A DNA stretch of 64,000 nucleotides from Bacteroidota bacterium (GCA_947479085.1 CANJYB010000005.1:62001-126000), one strand, 5' to 3'. Positions 34,570-44,387 are shown, counted from the stretch's first letter. Program-made: numbers and translations. Notes: a model not told the origin generated them from the sequence alone.

Positions 34570-35469
34570 TTAAGGCGCAGGCATTATGGTATCATAGGTA
34601 GCCCCATAACCGGCCCAAACTCCTAAACCACCATCGCCCTGTATATTCGACAAAATATGAACCGGGGCAGCAAAGGGGTTTCCGTTGCTCTGAACAGCCT
34701 GGTCGTAAGTAGAAAAAAACTGGGATGCGGCATTATCGATGGTACAAAATTTAATATAAATGGTATCGGTAATTTTAAAATAGCCTTGTTCTTTTTTAGG
34801 CTCATTCTTATAATAGGTAGCTTCCGTAGGGTCGTATCCTCTGTTATACGCAAAGTCGAAACTTTTGCCATCAATAAATTTATCGTCAAACGAACCACCG
34901 TTAGGCGAAACGTATCTTCTGTTGAGGATAGTAGGTTGCCCGTTTAAAATAATGGTTTGTTTAGGCCTCTTAGCAAACCATTTATAGGCATTGCCCATGC
35001 CCAAAGGGTCAGAAAAATGCGCCCATGCAAAGCCCAGCTCAGTTTCCGGTGCCTGTGCTTTCCACCAAACGGAATCTAAAGGTACCAATGCAGGAATGGT
35101 GGTGGTGGCCGTAAAAGTTCTTCCGTCTGCTATTACAGTAAGGTTATAGGTTTCGCCCACTTGTCCCTGCAAAAAACTACCTCTGTAAACAAAAGGTATG
35201 GCAGAAGAAGAGTTGATAAAAAAGTGAAGCGTATCAGTCACACCACCGGCACTTACCCATGCCTTGGCATCAGTCACCAGTATTTTCTGAAAGTCAACCG
35301 TATCAGATAGTGCGCTGTTGCGGGTAATGATTACTTCGGCCAGCTGGCCGTTTTCTATATTGCCTTCAATAACTATTTTGGCAGGGCCTTTGGCCACTGA
35401 TAAGTTAATGTCTTCCGCACAGCTGGTAAGCAGTGCGAGGAAGGGAAGGAGGATGAGTATTTTTTTCAT
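34570..35469 (-). CDS. DUF4249 family lipoprotein, partner of a TonB-dependent receptor
   Basis: This 299-residue protein has a lipoprotein signal (LLPFLALLTSC, C17) and the DUF4249 opening KIVIEGNIENGQLAEVIITRNS. DUF4249 proteins occur mainly in Bacteroidota, usually directly beside TonB-dependent receptors, and are thought to act as outer-membrane-exposed partners in uptake of unknown substrates. It lies 71 bp downstream of the receptor gene on the same strand, with a palindromic repeat between them. It is intact, although the receptor has a premature stop. Confidence 0.85.
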   Translation of the reverse strand: MKKILILLPFLALLTSCAEDINLSVAKGPAKIVIEGNIENGQLAEVIITRNSALSDTVDFQKILVTDAKAWVSAGGVTDTLHFFINSSSAIPFVYRGSFLQGQVGETYNLTVIADGRTFTATTTIPALVPLDSVWWKAQAPETELGFAWAHFSDPLGMGNAYKWFAKRPKQTIILNGQPTILNRRYVSPNGGSFDDKFIDGKSFDFAYNRGYDPTEATYYKNEPKKEQGYFKITDTIYIKFCTIDNAASQFFSTYDQAVQSNGNPFAAPVHILSNIQGDGGLGVWAGYGATYDTIMPAP

Positions 35470-35493
35470 AATATTTGTTTTATAGTATTTGTT

Positions 35494-35538
35494 TCACCTG
35501 CTCCCCCTCTACATTGGAGAGGGGATAAAGAGGTGAGG
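35494..35538. repeat. Palindromic repeat of the CCCCTCT-AGAGGGG type, copy 2
   Basis: CCCCCTCT and AGAGGGG form a stem around ACATTGG, with outer CACCT / AGGTG arms. It resembles 10292-10330. It sits between the receptor gene and its DUF4249 partner, where it could lower expression of the downstream gene. Confidence 0.6.
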
Positions 35539-35540
35539 TT

Positions 35541-38015
35541 CTAAAATTTAAAATTCCATGTAATAGATGGTACCACAGGGAACAGATACACTCCCTTGGC
35601 TTTTATTTTTAAAGTACCATCGTATGCACTTCCTTCGTTTGCAAAATAAATAATGTAATAGTTATGCCTGTTGTAAAGATTATAAACACTCAGGTTCCAG
35701 CTCGATTCATAGTCCTTGGCCCATTTTCTCGGGAAAGCAATATTAGCTACATCCCTTCCTTTGCGCTCGTATCGTTTGGTTACGCGTGCCTTTTTGCGTT
35801 CCCAGTGTTTTTCTTTGTTTGGTGTATAGGTAGCCGAAACATCTAATCTATGGTAGGCAGGCATACGGAAATCGTTTTTGTCTCCGTATTCGGTTACCAA
35901 ACCTCCGTCAATAAAATAATAGGAAACAGGGATGGTGATGGCATTGCCGGTTCCGTAAACCCATACTGCTGAGAACGTCCAGCGTTTGCTTAAGTCATAG
36001 TTCAGCACAATGGAGGCATCATGTCTTCTGTCGTATTTGGCATAATAGGTTTTACCCAGATTTAAATCCGGGAAAGTACGTTTGGTATAAGATAGCGTGT
36101 AACCCACCCAGCCACTGAATTTCCCTAAACGTTTTTTAATAAAAAATTCGGCTCCGTAAGCTTCTCCTTTACCAAACACAAACTGGTTGTCCGAATTGTC
36201 GTTAACACCAGCTCCCGGCAAGGAACCATCTTTGTATTCAATCTGGTTTTCAAGTTGCTTGTAATATACTTCCACCGAAGTTTCAAACATATTGTCTTTG
36301 AAATTACGGAAATACCCAAGGGAATATTGCGAACCTTTTTGTGGCCGCACCAGTTCCGAACATGGCACCCATGTATCTGTAGGTAAGGTTAACGAAGAAA
36401 GAGAAGCAAGGTGGATGTACTGAAGATTGTAAGTATAAGAAGCCTTAATGGATGATTTTGAATTCAACTGAAAACGAACATTGAACCGGGGCTCCAGGCC
36501 ACCATAATCAGCTACAGTTTCGTTGGAGTTATAATGTCTGATACCTGTAGTTTGTCCTGTTCTCGGGTCTTTCTGGTAACGGTCGAAAGGACCAATCTGC
36601 ATAAAGTAAGAATAACGCAAACCGGCATGTATTTTTATTTTTTCTGTTAAATCGAAATCATCCGAAAGGTAAGCAGCCATTTCGTGGGCTTTGTCTTTTT
36701 TAACAGCACCAAAATCAAATTCTGTTTCTCCTGCTTTTGCAGAAACGGAAGTAGGAGTAAAGGTGTGAAAAATATAATTGGCCCCGAATTTAATCTGGTG
36801 GCGAATGGTAGGATAGTATCCGAAATCCACTTTGGCATTCCAGTCTCTTATTCCGGAGAACAATTTAAACTCAAATCCTCCTTGTTCTGCACCGAAAGTA
36901 AATTTATAATCGCTGAAAATACCCGACACATTCATAAATAATTTAGGACTGAACAAGTGGTTCCACCTTACCACTCCGGAAGAGTTACCCCAGTTAATGC
37001 CCAGTTTAAATCCGGCATCAGGGTCTTTAAACGACATCACATCGCGTCCGAAATAACCACTTATAAAAATCCGGTCTTTATCCGAAAGCCGGTAATTTAC
37101 TTTGGCATTTACATCGTAAAAGAACACTCCTGAGTTTTTTTGGGTAGTTCCGGGCTTGGCAGCAAGCTGAGAAAGTGCATCCAGATAAGTTCTTCGTGCA
37201 GAAATAATAAATGAGGCTTTGTCTTTTTTTATAGGTCCTTCTAAGGTAAGTCGCGAAGAAATAAGTCCTAACCCACCGGCAGCATGAAAAGATTTGTTAT
37301 TCCCTTCTTTCATACTGATATCAAGCACGGAAGCAAGTCTTCCGCCATATTGTGCCGGCATTCCTCCTTTAATAAGGTTAACACTGCTTATGGCATCACC
37401 ATTAAAAACCGAGAAGAAACCAAGTAAGTGCGAAGCATTGTAAACCACCGCTTCATCCAGTAATATCAAATTCTGGTCAGGACCACCACCACGAACATAA
37501 AACCCTGCATTACCATCTCCTGCAGATTTAACTCCGGGTAATAGTTGAATGGTCTTTAAAATGTCCACTTCCCCCATAAAAGCAGGGATTTTTTTAATCT
37601 CTGCCATGTCCAGTTTTACAGTACCTACATTAGAACTGGATACATTTTTATCAGAACGCTCAGAAGTTACCTCCACCTCTTTTACATTTATGGAAGTGGG
37701 TTTTAAATCTACATTTAATCGAACATCGCGGTCAAGCACAATTTCTTTTTCAAAGTTTTCGTATCCCACATAGGATGTAATAATATGGTAAGTTCCTTTT
37801 TCAACAGTAACGGAATAAAAACCATACACATTGGTATTTCCTCCTTTCTGAAGTTCTTTAATATAGATGGTAGCACCTATGCTGTATTCGCCCGAACTGG
37901 CATCTTATACATAACCACTAAGAGTGAATTTTTGTTTTTCCTGCGCAAATATTACTGAAAAGGAAGAGATGAGAAAAAGAATGAGAAACGCGGTTTTGGA
38001 TATTGCTGATTTCAT
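35541..38015 (-). pseudogene. TonB-dependent receptor with in-frame premature stop
   Basis: The full frame would encode about 824 residues: signal peptide (MKSAISKTAFLILFLISSFS), CarboxypepD_reg-like domain (about 28-110), plug domain (PAFMGEVDILKTIQLLPGVK, GNAGFYVRGGGPDQNLILLDEAV) and a beta-barrel ending in aromatic ...PSITWNFKF. Codon 37 (37905-37907 on the minus strand) is TAA in SGYV-stop-DASSGE, where related proteins have a charged residue such as Lys. The rest of the frame is intact. The next Met is well inside the regulatory domain and has no signal peptide, so translation there would not yield an exported receptor. It is a recent nonsense mutation, a sequencing error or stop-codon readthrough. 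Confidence 0.85.
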
Positions 38016-38235
38016 AAATGAAGTATTACTTTACTTGGGCTTAAATTAAAGGGTTAAAAAATGCGAATGCAAAACTATGGAAACAAATTTAGATACAACG
38101 ATTTGCAGTGTTATTTTTTCTTAATTGTTTTATAAATAAATCTTCTGGTTTGAAAGGCAAAACATAGCATATAAAATACCTCTACAAATCTTTAACGCTT
38201 GAAAGAAAAGTTTACAAACAACAGAAAAAGAACAA

Positions 38236-38580
38236 TTAGGCAGCTTTTTTGTTTACGGGAATGTTTTTTAATTCAGAGGAAACTATTTTATTCTTTGAAA
38301 ACTTTACTTGTCTTATATTCCTGACAAGGTTTCGGGCTGGTAAGGTAATTTTTCCGAACATGATGGTAACAGTTCCAAACAGAATACTAAAGACACCGGA
38401 AAGCGTTATAGATAATCCTGCTGTATAAACAGAAGTATTATTGGACTCTGGTTCAAGGTAGGTTTGAATAAAAAGGGTACCAAGCAAAACTACCACCGTG
38501 CCTGCTAATACACAAACGGCTCCGGATAGAAATGAAATTAACTGCGTTTGCTTTTTCTTTTTACTTAATGCTTTTTTCAT
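38236..38580 (-). CDS. Small membrane protein with two helices
   Basis: With the ATG at 38580 this is about 114 residues: a Lys-rich N-terminus (MKKALSKKKKQTQ), two hydrophobic helices (SFLSGAVCVLAGTVVVLLGT and GLSITLSGVFSILFGTVTIMFG) and a basic tail. No family is recognised. The four codons upstream to 38592 are not needed. It stands alone between the receptor and mdh. Confidence 0.6.
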   Translation of the reverse strand: MKKALSKKKKQTQLISFLSGAVCVLAGTVVVLLGTLFIQTYLEPESNNTSVYTAGLSITLSGVFSILFGTVTIMFGKITLPARNLVRNIRQVKFSKNKIVSSELKNIPVNKKAA

Positions 38581-38775
38581 AAAAAGTAACAATTGTGTTT
38601 TGAATAAACTTTTATTTTGGATTATTCTCTGTAGTTATATAGATGCAAACTTGATTAAAATGGTTGCATAGAAGTTACATAAAAAGTGTAATATTAGACG
38701 AAAGGCATTAATCTTCCGTTTAATTAATTTTGAAATAAAGTTTTAACATTTAAAAAAACTATTCCACAATTCAGG

Positions 38776-38804
38776 TTTGTATAACCAATTCTTTTATAAT
38801 TTAG
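38776..38804 (+). promoter_or_regulatory. Promoter of mdh (TTTG, 17 nt, TAATTTAG)
   Basis: TTTG at 38776-38779 and TAATTTAG at 38797-38804 (one mismatch to TAnnTTTG) with a 17-nt spacer fit a Bacteroidetes housekeeping promoter. The leader is about 30 nt. Confidence 0.55.
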
Positions 38805-38840
38805 CGCCAGAAAAATTAAAAATCAATTAAAAAATACAAA

Positions 38841-39776
38841 ATGAAAGTAACAGTAGTAGGAGCAGGTAATGTAGGTGCAACATGTGCCGATGTAATAGCA
38901 TTTCGCAGTATAGCGGCAGAAGTGGTTTTGCTTGATATCAGAGAAAATTTTGCAGAAGGAAAAGCATTGGATATGATGCAGACTGCTACCCTTACAGGGT
39001 TTAATACGGCAGTAAGTGGAAGTACCAATGATTATGGAAAAACTGCTAACAGTGATGTGGTGGTAATTACAAGTGGTGTTCCGCGCAAACCGGGAATGAC
39101 AAGAGAAGAGTTGATAGGAATAAATGCAGGTATAGTAAAAGGAGTTACTGAAAATGTACTTAAACATTCTCCAAATGCAATCATTGTGGTGGTTAGTAAC
39201 CCTATGGATACTATGACTTACTTAGCATTAAAAGAAAGTAAAATTTCCAAAAACAGAATTATTGGAATGGGTGGAATACTGGACAGTGCCCGTTTTAAAT
39301 GTTATATGTCAATGGCGCTAAATGCCTCTGCTAATGATATTGAAGGTATGGTGATAGGTGGACATGGTGATACTACCATGATACCATTGACCCGTATGGC
39401 TTCTTACAAAGGTGTTCCGGTAGCACAGTTCCTTTCTGCTGATGCATTGAAAAAAGTAGCAGCAGACACTATGGTGGGTGGTGCAACGTTAACAGGAATG
39501 CTTGGCACTTCGGCCTGGTACGCTCCGGGAGCTGCAGTTGCTGCTTTGGTTGACAGTATATTGAATGACCAGAAAAAATTATTCCCTTGCTGTGTATATC
39601 TGGATGGTGAATACGGGCAGAAAGACATTTGTCTTGGAGTTCCTGTAATTATTGGAAAGAATGGTTGGGAGAAAATAGTAGACATCAACCTGAATGATGA
39701 AGAAAAAGCAGCATTTGCCAAATCGGCTGATGCAGTTAGAAATATGAATAATGTTTTAAGTACCATTACAGCATAA
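38841..39776 (+). CDS. mdh: Malate dehydrogenase
   Basis: This 311-residue enzyme has the NAD motif GAGNVGATCA, ITSGVPRKPGMTREELIGINAG with the substrate-binding arginines, VVVSNPMDTMTYLA, and the active-site loop GGHGDTTMIP with the catalytic His. It belongs to the LDH-like MDH group and interconverts malate and oxaloacetate in the TCA cycle. The terminator at 39802-39830 follows closely. Confidence 0.96.
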   Translation: MKVTVVGAGNVGATCADVIAFRSIAAEVVLLDIRENFAEGKALDMMQTATLTGFNTAVSGSTNDYGKTANSDVVVITSGVPRKPGMTREELIGINAGIVKGVTENVLKHSPNAIIVVVSNPMDTMTYLALKESKISKNRIIGMGGILDSARFKCYMSMALNASANDIEGMVIGGHGDTTMIPLTRMASYKGVPVAQFLSADALKKVAADTMVGGATLTGMLGTSAWYAPGAAVAALVDSILNDQKKLFPCCVYLDGEYGQKDICLGVPVIIGKNGWEKIVDINLNDEEKAAFAKSADAVRNMNNVLSTITA

Positions 39777-39801
39777 GATAAAATCAAACTGATAGATGAA
39801 C

Positions 39802-39830
39802 AAAAAAGCGACCCTCCCGGTCGCTTTTTT
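39802..39830 (+). terminator. Terminator after mdh
   Basis: AAAAAAGCGACC and GGTCGCTTTTTT arms around CTCCC make a 12-bp stem with flanking A/T-runs. Confidence 0.9.
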
Positions 39831-39844
39831 AAAACCTGAAAACA

Positions 39845-40381
39845 ATGACAGAGACTCTCCCATTTACAGTTCTATCTTCGCACGGCCGGGGATTTCACTT
39901 ATTAATGAAAATGAAAGTGAATGGCAAGGTTGCTAAAATGATCATTGACACAGGTGCTTCGCATACTGTATTTGATAAATCGAAAATCACGAAATTTGTA
40001 AAGGATAATAAGTTCACAAAAATGGCCAAAACCACAACAGGTTTGGGCGGAAATAATATTGACAGCCATCACACCACTATTAATAAAATCTCTTTAGGTA
40101 AAATTAGTTTGGTGAATTACCCCGGAGTGATGCTGGATTTGTCTCATGTAAATATTTCTTATGCTGCTATGGGGTTGCCGGAAGTGGATGGCGTTTTGGG
40201 AGCCGATATTTTTGTTATGTTTAACGCAGTAATTGATTACGAAAAAAAGACATTAACCTTAAACGATAAAGCACTTAAGGGACTTGAAAAAGCAAGGAAA
40301 CTTATTGTCAAAAAAAGTGCTGGTAGAATAAAAAAGGCAGCAGCTAAAAAAAAGAAAGTAACTGCTAAAGCTAAAAAATAA
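39845..40381 (+). CDS. Retropepsin-like aspartic protease (clan AA)
   Basis: This 178-residue protein has a single-domain aspartyl protease fold with the active-site motif IIDTGASHTVFDKS (D35), a flap-like TGLGGNN segment and VDGVLGADIFVMFNAVIDYEKKTLTL, typical of bacterial retropepsin-like proteases that act as dimers. The last 30 residues are Lys/Ala-rich (KKAAAKKKKVTAKAKK), unlike the family core, and may bind nucleic acid or be disordered. No signal peptide is seen. It lies 14 bp beyond the mdh terminator and overlaps the convergent DCC gene by 11 bp. Confidence 0.82.
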   Translation: MTETLPFTVLSSHGRGFHLLMKMKVNGKVAKMIIDTGASHTVFDKSKITKFVKDNKFTKMAKTTTGLGGNNIDSHHTTINKISLGKISLVNYPGVMLDLSHVNISYAAMGLPEVDGVLGADIFVMFNAVIDYEKKTLTLNDKALKGLEKARKLIVKKSAGRIKKAAAKKKKVTAKAKK

Positions 40382-40787
40382 ATTTCCGCTTCATTTCTTC
40401 GGTGGGTATCATACAGGTATCTTTCTTTCCAAACCACTTGTACCTGTTTTTTGCAATTAAATCATAAACGGCATTTCGTATAAACGGAGGCACAATAATA
40501 AAACCGTACAGTAAAGGAAATAACCGGTTGAGGTGTTTTGTTACACGCAGTGCTGCTGTCGACTTTGAATAGGCTGTGTTGTTTTCAATCAACACAAAAC
40601 TTTTCATTTCATTTTCATCAAGCTGATAGTTACGTAATAATTGTTTTCCCTTTTCCGATTGAAGCGGAGTAAATAAAAAATGATTTTTCGAATCATGCTT
40701 AATTACAAAGTTCACCGAGGCATTACAAAAATTGCATACTCCGTCAAACAGAACAATGGCTTTATCACTTTTGTTTTCGTCCATCAA
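40371..40787 (-). CDS. DCC family thiol-disulfide oxidoreductase-like protein (DUF393/YuxK)
   Basis: This 138-residue protein opens with IVLFDGVCNFCNASVNFVIKH; the CNFC pair is at residues 18-21. It continues with FTPLQSEKGKQLL and TAALRVTKHLNRLFPLLYGF. The DCC family is named for the DxxCxxC motif and is predicted to be a thiol-disulfide oxidoreductase; its substrates are unknown. Its start overlaps the stop of the propeller gene by 4 nt (ATGA), so it is translationally coupled as the last gene of the MbnP/MbnH operon. A link to cysteine or copper handling is an inference. Confidence 0.85.
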   Translation of the reverse strand: MMDENKSDKAIVLFDGVCNFCNASVNFVIKHDSKNHFLFTPLQSEKGKQLLRNYQLDENEMKSFVLIENNTAYSKSTAALRVTKHLNRLFPLLYGFIIVPPFIRNAVYDLIAKNRYKWFGKKDTCMIPTEEMKRKFIF

Positions 40788-42250
40788 TGTCGGGTTGCAA
40801 TGGAATAAGGGTCAACAGATACTTCAATTTCTTTTTCTTCCCCTTCATCAGTTGTCAGCAATGTTAACGTATTCATATCAATAAAAGTAACGTACCCGTT
40901 TCTTCCACCGCAGTTATTCGAATGATGTGGGGCTGGTCCATCTGAAGTTACGTTCCTGTTGGCAACCATCACCAGGTTTTTATCATCATCCAATGCTAAA
41001 CCATGCGGCTGGTGACCACTATATACAGGCGAACCTGCAGCAAATGCATTGGTTGAAATATCAATGATGGCTATGCTTCCGCGCTGGCCGGCAAAGGAAG
41101 TAGAGTCTTCTTCGCAGGTAACAAACAATAAATTATGCGAGGCAGAAACAGCCATTTCGGAAGGAACAGCCCCTACCGGCAAGGCAGCAATAAAAGCATC
41201 AGTGGCTGCATCCATTATTCTTACTTCGTCAGTCCCCTGGCAGGTAACAAAATATTTATCGCCTGCGGGAGAAAATAATATTTCGTGCGAATCAAGGTGA
41301 GTGGAAGGAACAGTAGTATAGAGATTGATAATTTGAATATTGGTAAAATCAGAAGCTTGTATTTTATAAATCTGGTCGCTGCCTGCACTGTTCTGGCTTA
41401 CATATAAATACTGCCCATCGGGACTCATGCAGCTGCCATGGGGATAACTGAACCCAATATTGTGTCCTACTGAAAAGGTATTCAGGTTAACCACAGCTAT
41501 ATCGCCACTGCTGCTCCAGTCCACCACAAAAGCAGTATCGCCTGTGCTGCTGATGGTAATGGTATTCCAGTTTTTTGAACCTAATATGGCCTGACCAACA
41601 TAACTATCATCGCTGGTCCTGTATTTTTGCAGCGAGTTTCCTCCCGTTGAAATTACATACCAGAATCTGCCATCGGGAGAAACTTTTACATTATGAGGAG
41701 CTTCGTTGGCTTGCGAATTCCCAACAGTAACCACCCGCATTTGCAATAGTGTTTCTGCATCAAAAACAGTAACCACATCACATCCCTGGTTCGTTACATA
41801 AAATTTTTTCCGGTTTGGATTATCCGCAAATGCTACAGTGCCAAATTCATTGGGAGCTCCTTTATCTACCCAATCCATAATCAGTTTTACTTCATCACGG
41901 GTTAAAGGTGTTTTGCCATTGGGCATAGTGGGAGATAAGGTAGTGCCAAGATCAGCAAAAGTATTGATATGATAACAAACTGAACTGAAATCATGGCGAT
42001 ACGGTATTACCGAAGCTCCTTCTTCACTGCCTTCAAACATTTTGTCCCAGGTGGAAAAACAAAGTCCTGCTGCCCGGGTTATTTCATTATGGCAACCGGA
42101 TACTGCACATTTGGTAACAAATATTTTTCCAACATCAGATGGGTAATTTCCAAAAACAGGAGAAACGCTGACGTATTTGCAGGTAGAAAAAAAACAAGCA
42201 GTTACCAATGCAAGGAGTGATAAAAAGAGGTAGGTTTTTATTTTGCGCAT
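40784..42250 (-). CDS. Lipoprotein with cytochrome-c-like segment and YncE-type beta-propeller
   Basis: This 488-residue protein has a lipoprotein signal (LLALVTAC, C19), a short c-type-heme-like segment with KCAVSGCHN (C48-X4-C53-H54, a wider spacing than usual) and MPNGKTPLTRDEVKLIMDWVDKGAP, typical of small cytochrome c domains. From about 145 on, a seven-bladed propeller follows with repeats such as NVKVSPDGRFWYVIS, SCMSPDGQYLYVSQN and ILFSPAGDKYFVTCQG. It probably passes or senses electrons or copper together with the peroxidase and MbnP. It is the third gene of the operon, 36 bp after the peroxidase. Confidence 0.82.
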   Translation of the reverse strand: MRKIKTYLFLSLLALVTACFFSTCKYVSVSPVFGNYPSDVGKIFVTKCAVSGCHNEITRAAGLCFSTWDKMFEGSEEGASVIPYRHDFSSVCYHINTFADLGTTLSPTMPNGKTPLTRDEVKLIMDWVDKGAPNEFGTVAFADNPNRKKFYVTNQGCDVVTVFDAETLLQMRVVTVGNSQANEAPHNVKVSPDGRFWYVISTGGNSLQKYRTSDDSYVGQAILGSKNWNTITISSTGDTAFVVDWSSSGDIAVVNLNTFSVGHNIGFSYPHGSCMSPDGQYLYVSQNSAGSDQIYKIQASDFTNIQIINLYTTVPSTHLDSHEILFSPAGDKYFVTCQGTDEVRIMDAATDAFIAALPVGAVPSEMAVSASHNLLFVTCEEDSTSFAGQRGSIAIIDISTNAFAAGSPVYSGHQPHGLALDDDKNLVMVANRNVTSDGPAPHHSNNCGGRNGYVTFIDMNTLTLLTTDEGEEKEIEVSVDPYSIATRH

Positions 42251-42286
42251 AATAAGATTTTATAAAGTGAGTAATAAATTATTGTT

Positions 42287-43330
42287 TCAGTTTGGATTTT
42301 TAAATCGTTCATCATTGATAAATGTTTCATCTGTTAATGTATTTAAAAACGAAATGATATCCTGTTTTTCGGTAACTGATAATGGAGTAATATTATTCAG
42401 TAATGGGCTAAGGGTAGCCGAATGCACTATTCCATGGCTATAGTGGTCAAGCACTTGTTCTAGGGTTGCAAATCTTCCATCGTGCATATACGGATAGCTC
42501 AGTGCTACATTTCTTAACGAGGGAACTTTAAATTTTCCTGAATCAGCTGCCATTCCTGTTATTTCGCTTCTTCCCGGGTCGTTGAAAATACTATCCAAAC
42601 CAAAGTTGATATACTGAAGATTGGTAAATAACGGTGCAGGATGACAGCTTGCACATTTTTGATTGAACAGGTTCAGCCCATTCGTTTCATTAGTTGTCAA
42701 ATCAATTTCCCCGTTTGTGTAAGCATCGTATTTGGAATGAGAAGAAACCAACATGCCTGTAAACTGGGCCATGGCTTTTAAAAGTAGCTGACTGTTTATG
42801 GTGGAGGTGCCAAAAGCAGCATTGAACAAGGGAGGATATTGCGCATCGTTTTGCAATTTACTAACCGCATTAGCTATTGTTTCATTCATCTCCAAATGAT
42901 TGCTGATAGGCGAAAGTGGCATTACTTCAATATTGTTTACACCTCCTGTCCACATAAAATTAGTTTGCCATATTAAGTTGGAAATGGCCGGTGCGTTGCG
43001 TTTACCCAATTGCCCGTCCACTCCTGTACTAAGCGAATGTCCCTGATTGGAAAAGCCGGAAGCCTGCTGATGGCAACTGCCGCAGGAAATGGAATTGTCT
43101 TTCGATAGTTTGGTTTCGTAAAATAATTTTCTGCCCAGTATAAATCCTGCTTCGGTTAGTTTGTTGGTCGAATAATCATAATGAGGAGCAGGCCATCCTG
43201 AAGGCACATCCAAATGCGAAAAAGCTAAAGGTTGCTTGGTTGCCGCATCTTCTTTTTTACAGGCATTCAAAAAAATGAATGCTACAGTAACTGCTGCAGA
43301 AATAAAAAGAATGTGCTTATTCCTTTTCAT
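42287..43330 (-). CDS. Di-heme cytochrome c peroxidase (MbnH/MauG-like), lipoprotein
   Basis: This 347-residue protein has a lipoprotein signal (IFLNACKKE, C24) and two c-type heme sites, C83-G-S-C86-H87 and C226-A-S-C229-H230. Segments such as GRKLFYETKLSKDNSISCGSC, KRNAPAISNLIWQTNFMWTGG and KVPSLRNVALSYPYMHDGRF define the bacterial di-heme peroxidase family. Because its start overlaps the stop of an MbnP-like gene by one base, it is probably MbnH-like, modifying MbnP Trp, rather than a plain H2O2-reducing peroxidase. Direct tests would be needed to show this. Confidence 0.9.
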   Translation of the reverse strand: MKRNKHILFISAAVTVAFIFLNACKKEDAATKQPLAFSHLDVPSGWPAPHYDYSTNKLTEAGFILGRKLFYETKLSKDNSISCGSCHQQASGFSNQGHSLSTGVDGQLGKRNAPAISNLIWQTNFMWTGGVNNIEVMPLSPISNHLEMNETIANAVSKLQNDAQYPPLFNAAFGTSTINSQLLLKAMAQFTGMLVSSHSKYDAYTNGEIDLTTNETNGLNLFNQKCASCHPAPLFTNLQYINFGLDSIFNDPGRSEITGMAADSGKFKVPSLRNVALSYPYMHDGRFATLEQVLDHYSHGIVHSATLSPLLNNITPLSVTEKQDIISFLNTLTDETFINDERFKNPN

Positions 43331-44094
43331 TATTGGTTACGAATATTTTGGAGCGTAATCATATCTGCATAATTATCTGCAAAATTAAGTGTTACCTGGT
43401 TAGGAACATCAGTAAATGGAACGGCTGCAATACTTATAGTATGCGGTGTTTTAAACCATTCCAGTACGTCCGTTTTTAAATTAACTGTAGGAGTGGCTGT
43501 AGCAGCCACTTTTGCATCATTATAAAAAGGAATGGTAACCGTTTTCATGGCTTTATACTGGCCCTGGTAACCAATAATAGCATAAGTAAACATGTGATTT
43601 AATCCTGCTGCAGTATCCTGTGGAGAGTGCCCCACTAACTCTGCAAAGATATATCCGGTATCCCACATCCAGAACATGCCCAATGCCGGGTCCAGGTCTC
43701 CGGTTTGTGCGCCCGAACAATTTCTTGCACTATCCACACCGATAATAAATGATACCGAGGTGTAATCTCCGTAAGGCACATTGGCCACCGTAAACGCGGT
43801 TCTGTTTGGATTTCCCGCATCTATTAAATGATAACTTTCTTTTTCCGAAAAAACAGTTCCATCCTTGCTTGTCAGTTTTATATTGCTGATGTAGTATTTA
43901 AAAACCTGTACGGAAAACGTATCGCTGTTGGCATTTACATAATTCACAGCATTGTCCATTACCAATGCATTGAAGCCTGCCATGTGGTTAAAATTAATAA
44001 CCACCGAACCGGTCGGGTTCAAATTTACAGGTTCGTCTTTTTTGCAGGAATAAAATACACTTACGAATGCAAAAAGAATAATTGCTTTTTTCAT
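43330..44094 (-). CDS. MbnP-like copper-binding lipoprotein
   Basis: This 254-residue protein has a lipoprotein signal (SVFYSCKKDE, C17). It carries the family motifs GSVVINFNHMAG, FKYYISNIKLTS, GVDSARNCSGAQTGDLDP, MFWMWDTGYIFAEL and a FTYAIIGYQ strand. It heads the operon MbnP, MbnH-like peroxidase, propeller, DCC protein; the stop and the peroxidase start overlap (TAATG). The invariant Trp residues of FWMWDTGY are candidates for the oxidised copper ligand. It is a paralogue of the protein encoded at 1519-2262. Confidence 0.88.
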   Translation of the reverse strand: MKKAIILFAFVSVFYSCKKDEPVNLNPTGSVVINFNHMAGFNALVMDNAVNYVNANSDTFSVQVFKYYISNIKLTSKDGTVFSEKESYHLIDAGNPNRTAFTVANVPYGDYTSVSFIIGVDSARNCSGAQTGDLDPALGMFWMWDTGYIFAELVGHSPQDTAAGLNHMFTYAIIGYQGQYKAMKTVTIPFYNDAKVAATATPTVNLKTDVLEWFKTPHTISIAAVPFTDVPNQVTLNFADNYADMITLQNIRNQ

Positions 44095-44191
44095 TTTAAT
44101 ACTCAGACTATTTGATTACAAAGATAGTAAGGGATTTAATTGGTTGTAAATAATTGTTGTTTTTATATTGGATTGTAAAATAGTTTTTGCT

Positions 44192-44257
44192 TTTGTTGGT
44201 GTTTTTCACCAACAAACTTACGCCTTTTTGCCTTTGTTGGTATTTTTCACCAACAAA
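44192..44257. repeat. Twin TTTGTTGGTG hairpins
   Basis: Two copies of TTTGTTGGT(G/A) - TTTTT - CACCAACAAA start at 44192 and 44233 (41 bp apart). Each can form a 9-10-bp stem. They lie about 100 bp before the MbnP operon start. Confidence 0.75.
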
Positions 44258-44280
44258 CGCAGGCCGTCCACTTATCCGGC

Positions 44281-44319
44281 ATTGCGAGCCCTGCTCCTTC
44301 GCAGGGTGAAGCAATCTGT
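44281..44319. repeat. REP-like nested palindrome
   Basis: ATTGC ... GCAAT outer arms enclose CCCTGC ... GCAGGG. The sequence ATTGCGAG ... GAAGCAATCTG resembles a REP-type repeat widespread in bacterial intergenic regions. Confidence 0.65.
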
Positions 44320-44387
44320 TAACTAAACGATGGCTTTCTGGTCGTATGCTTTTTTTTATTTGAAAAGATACTCCCTGCTCATTCATA

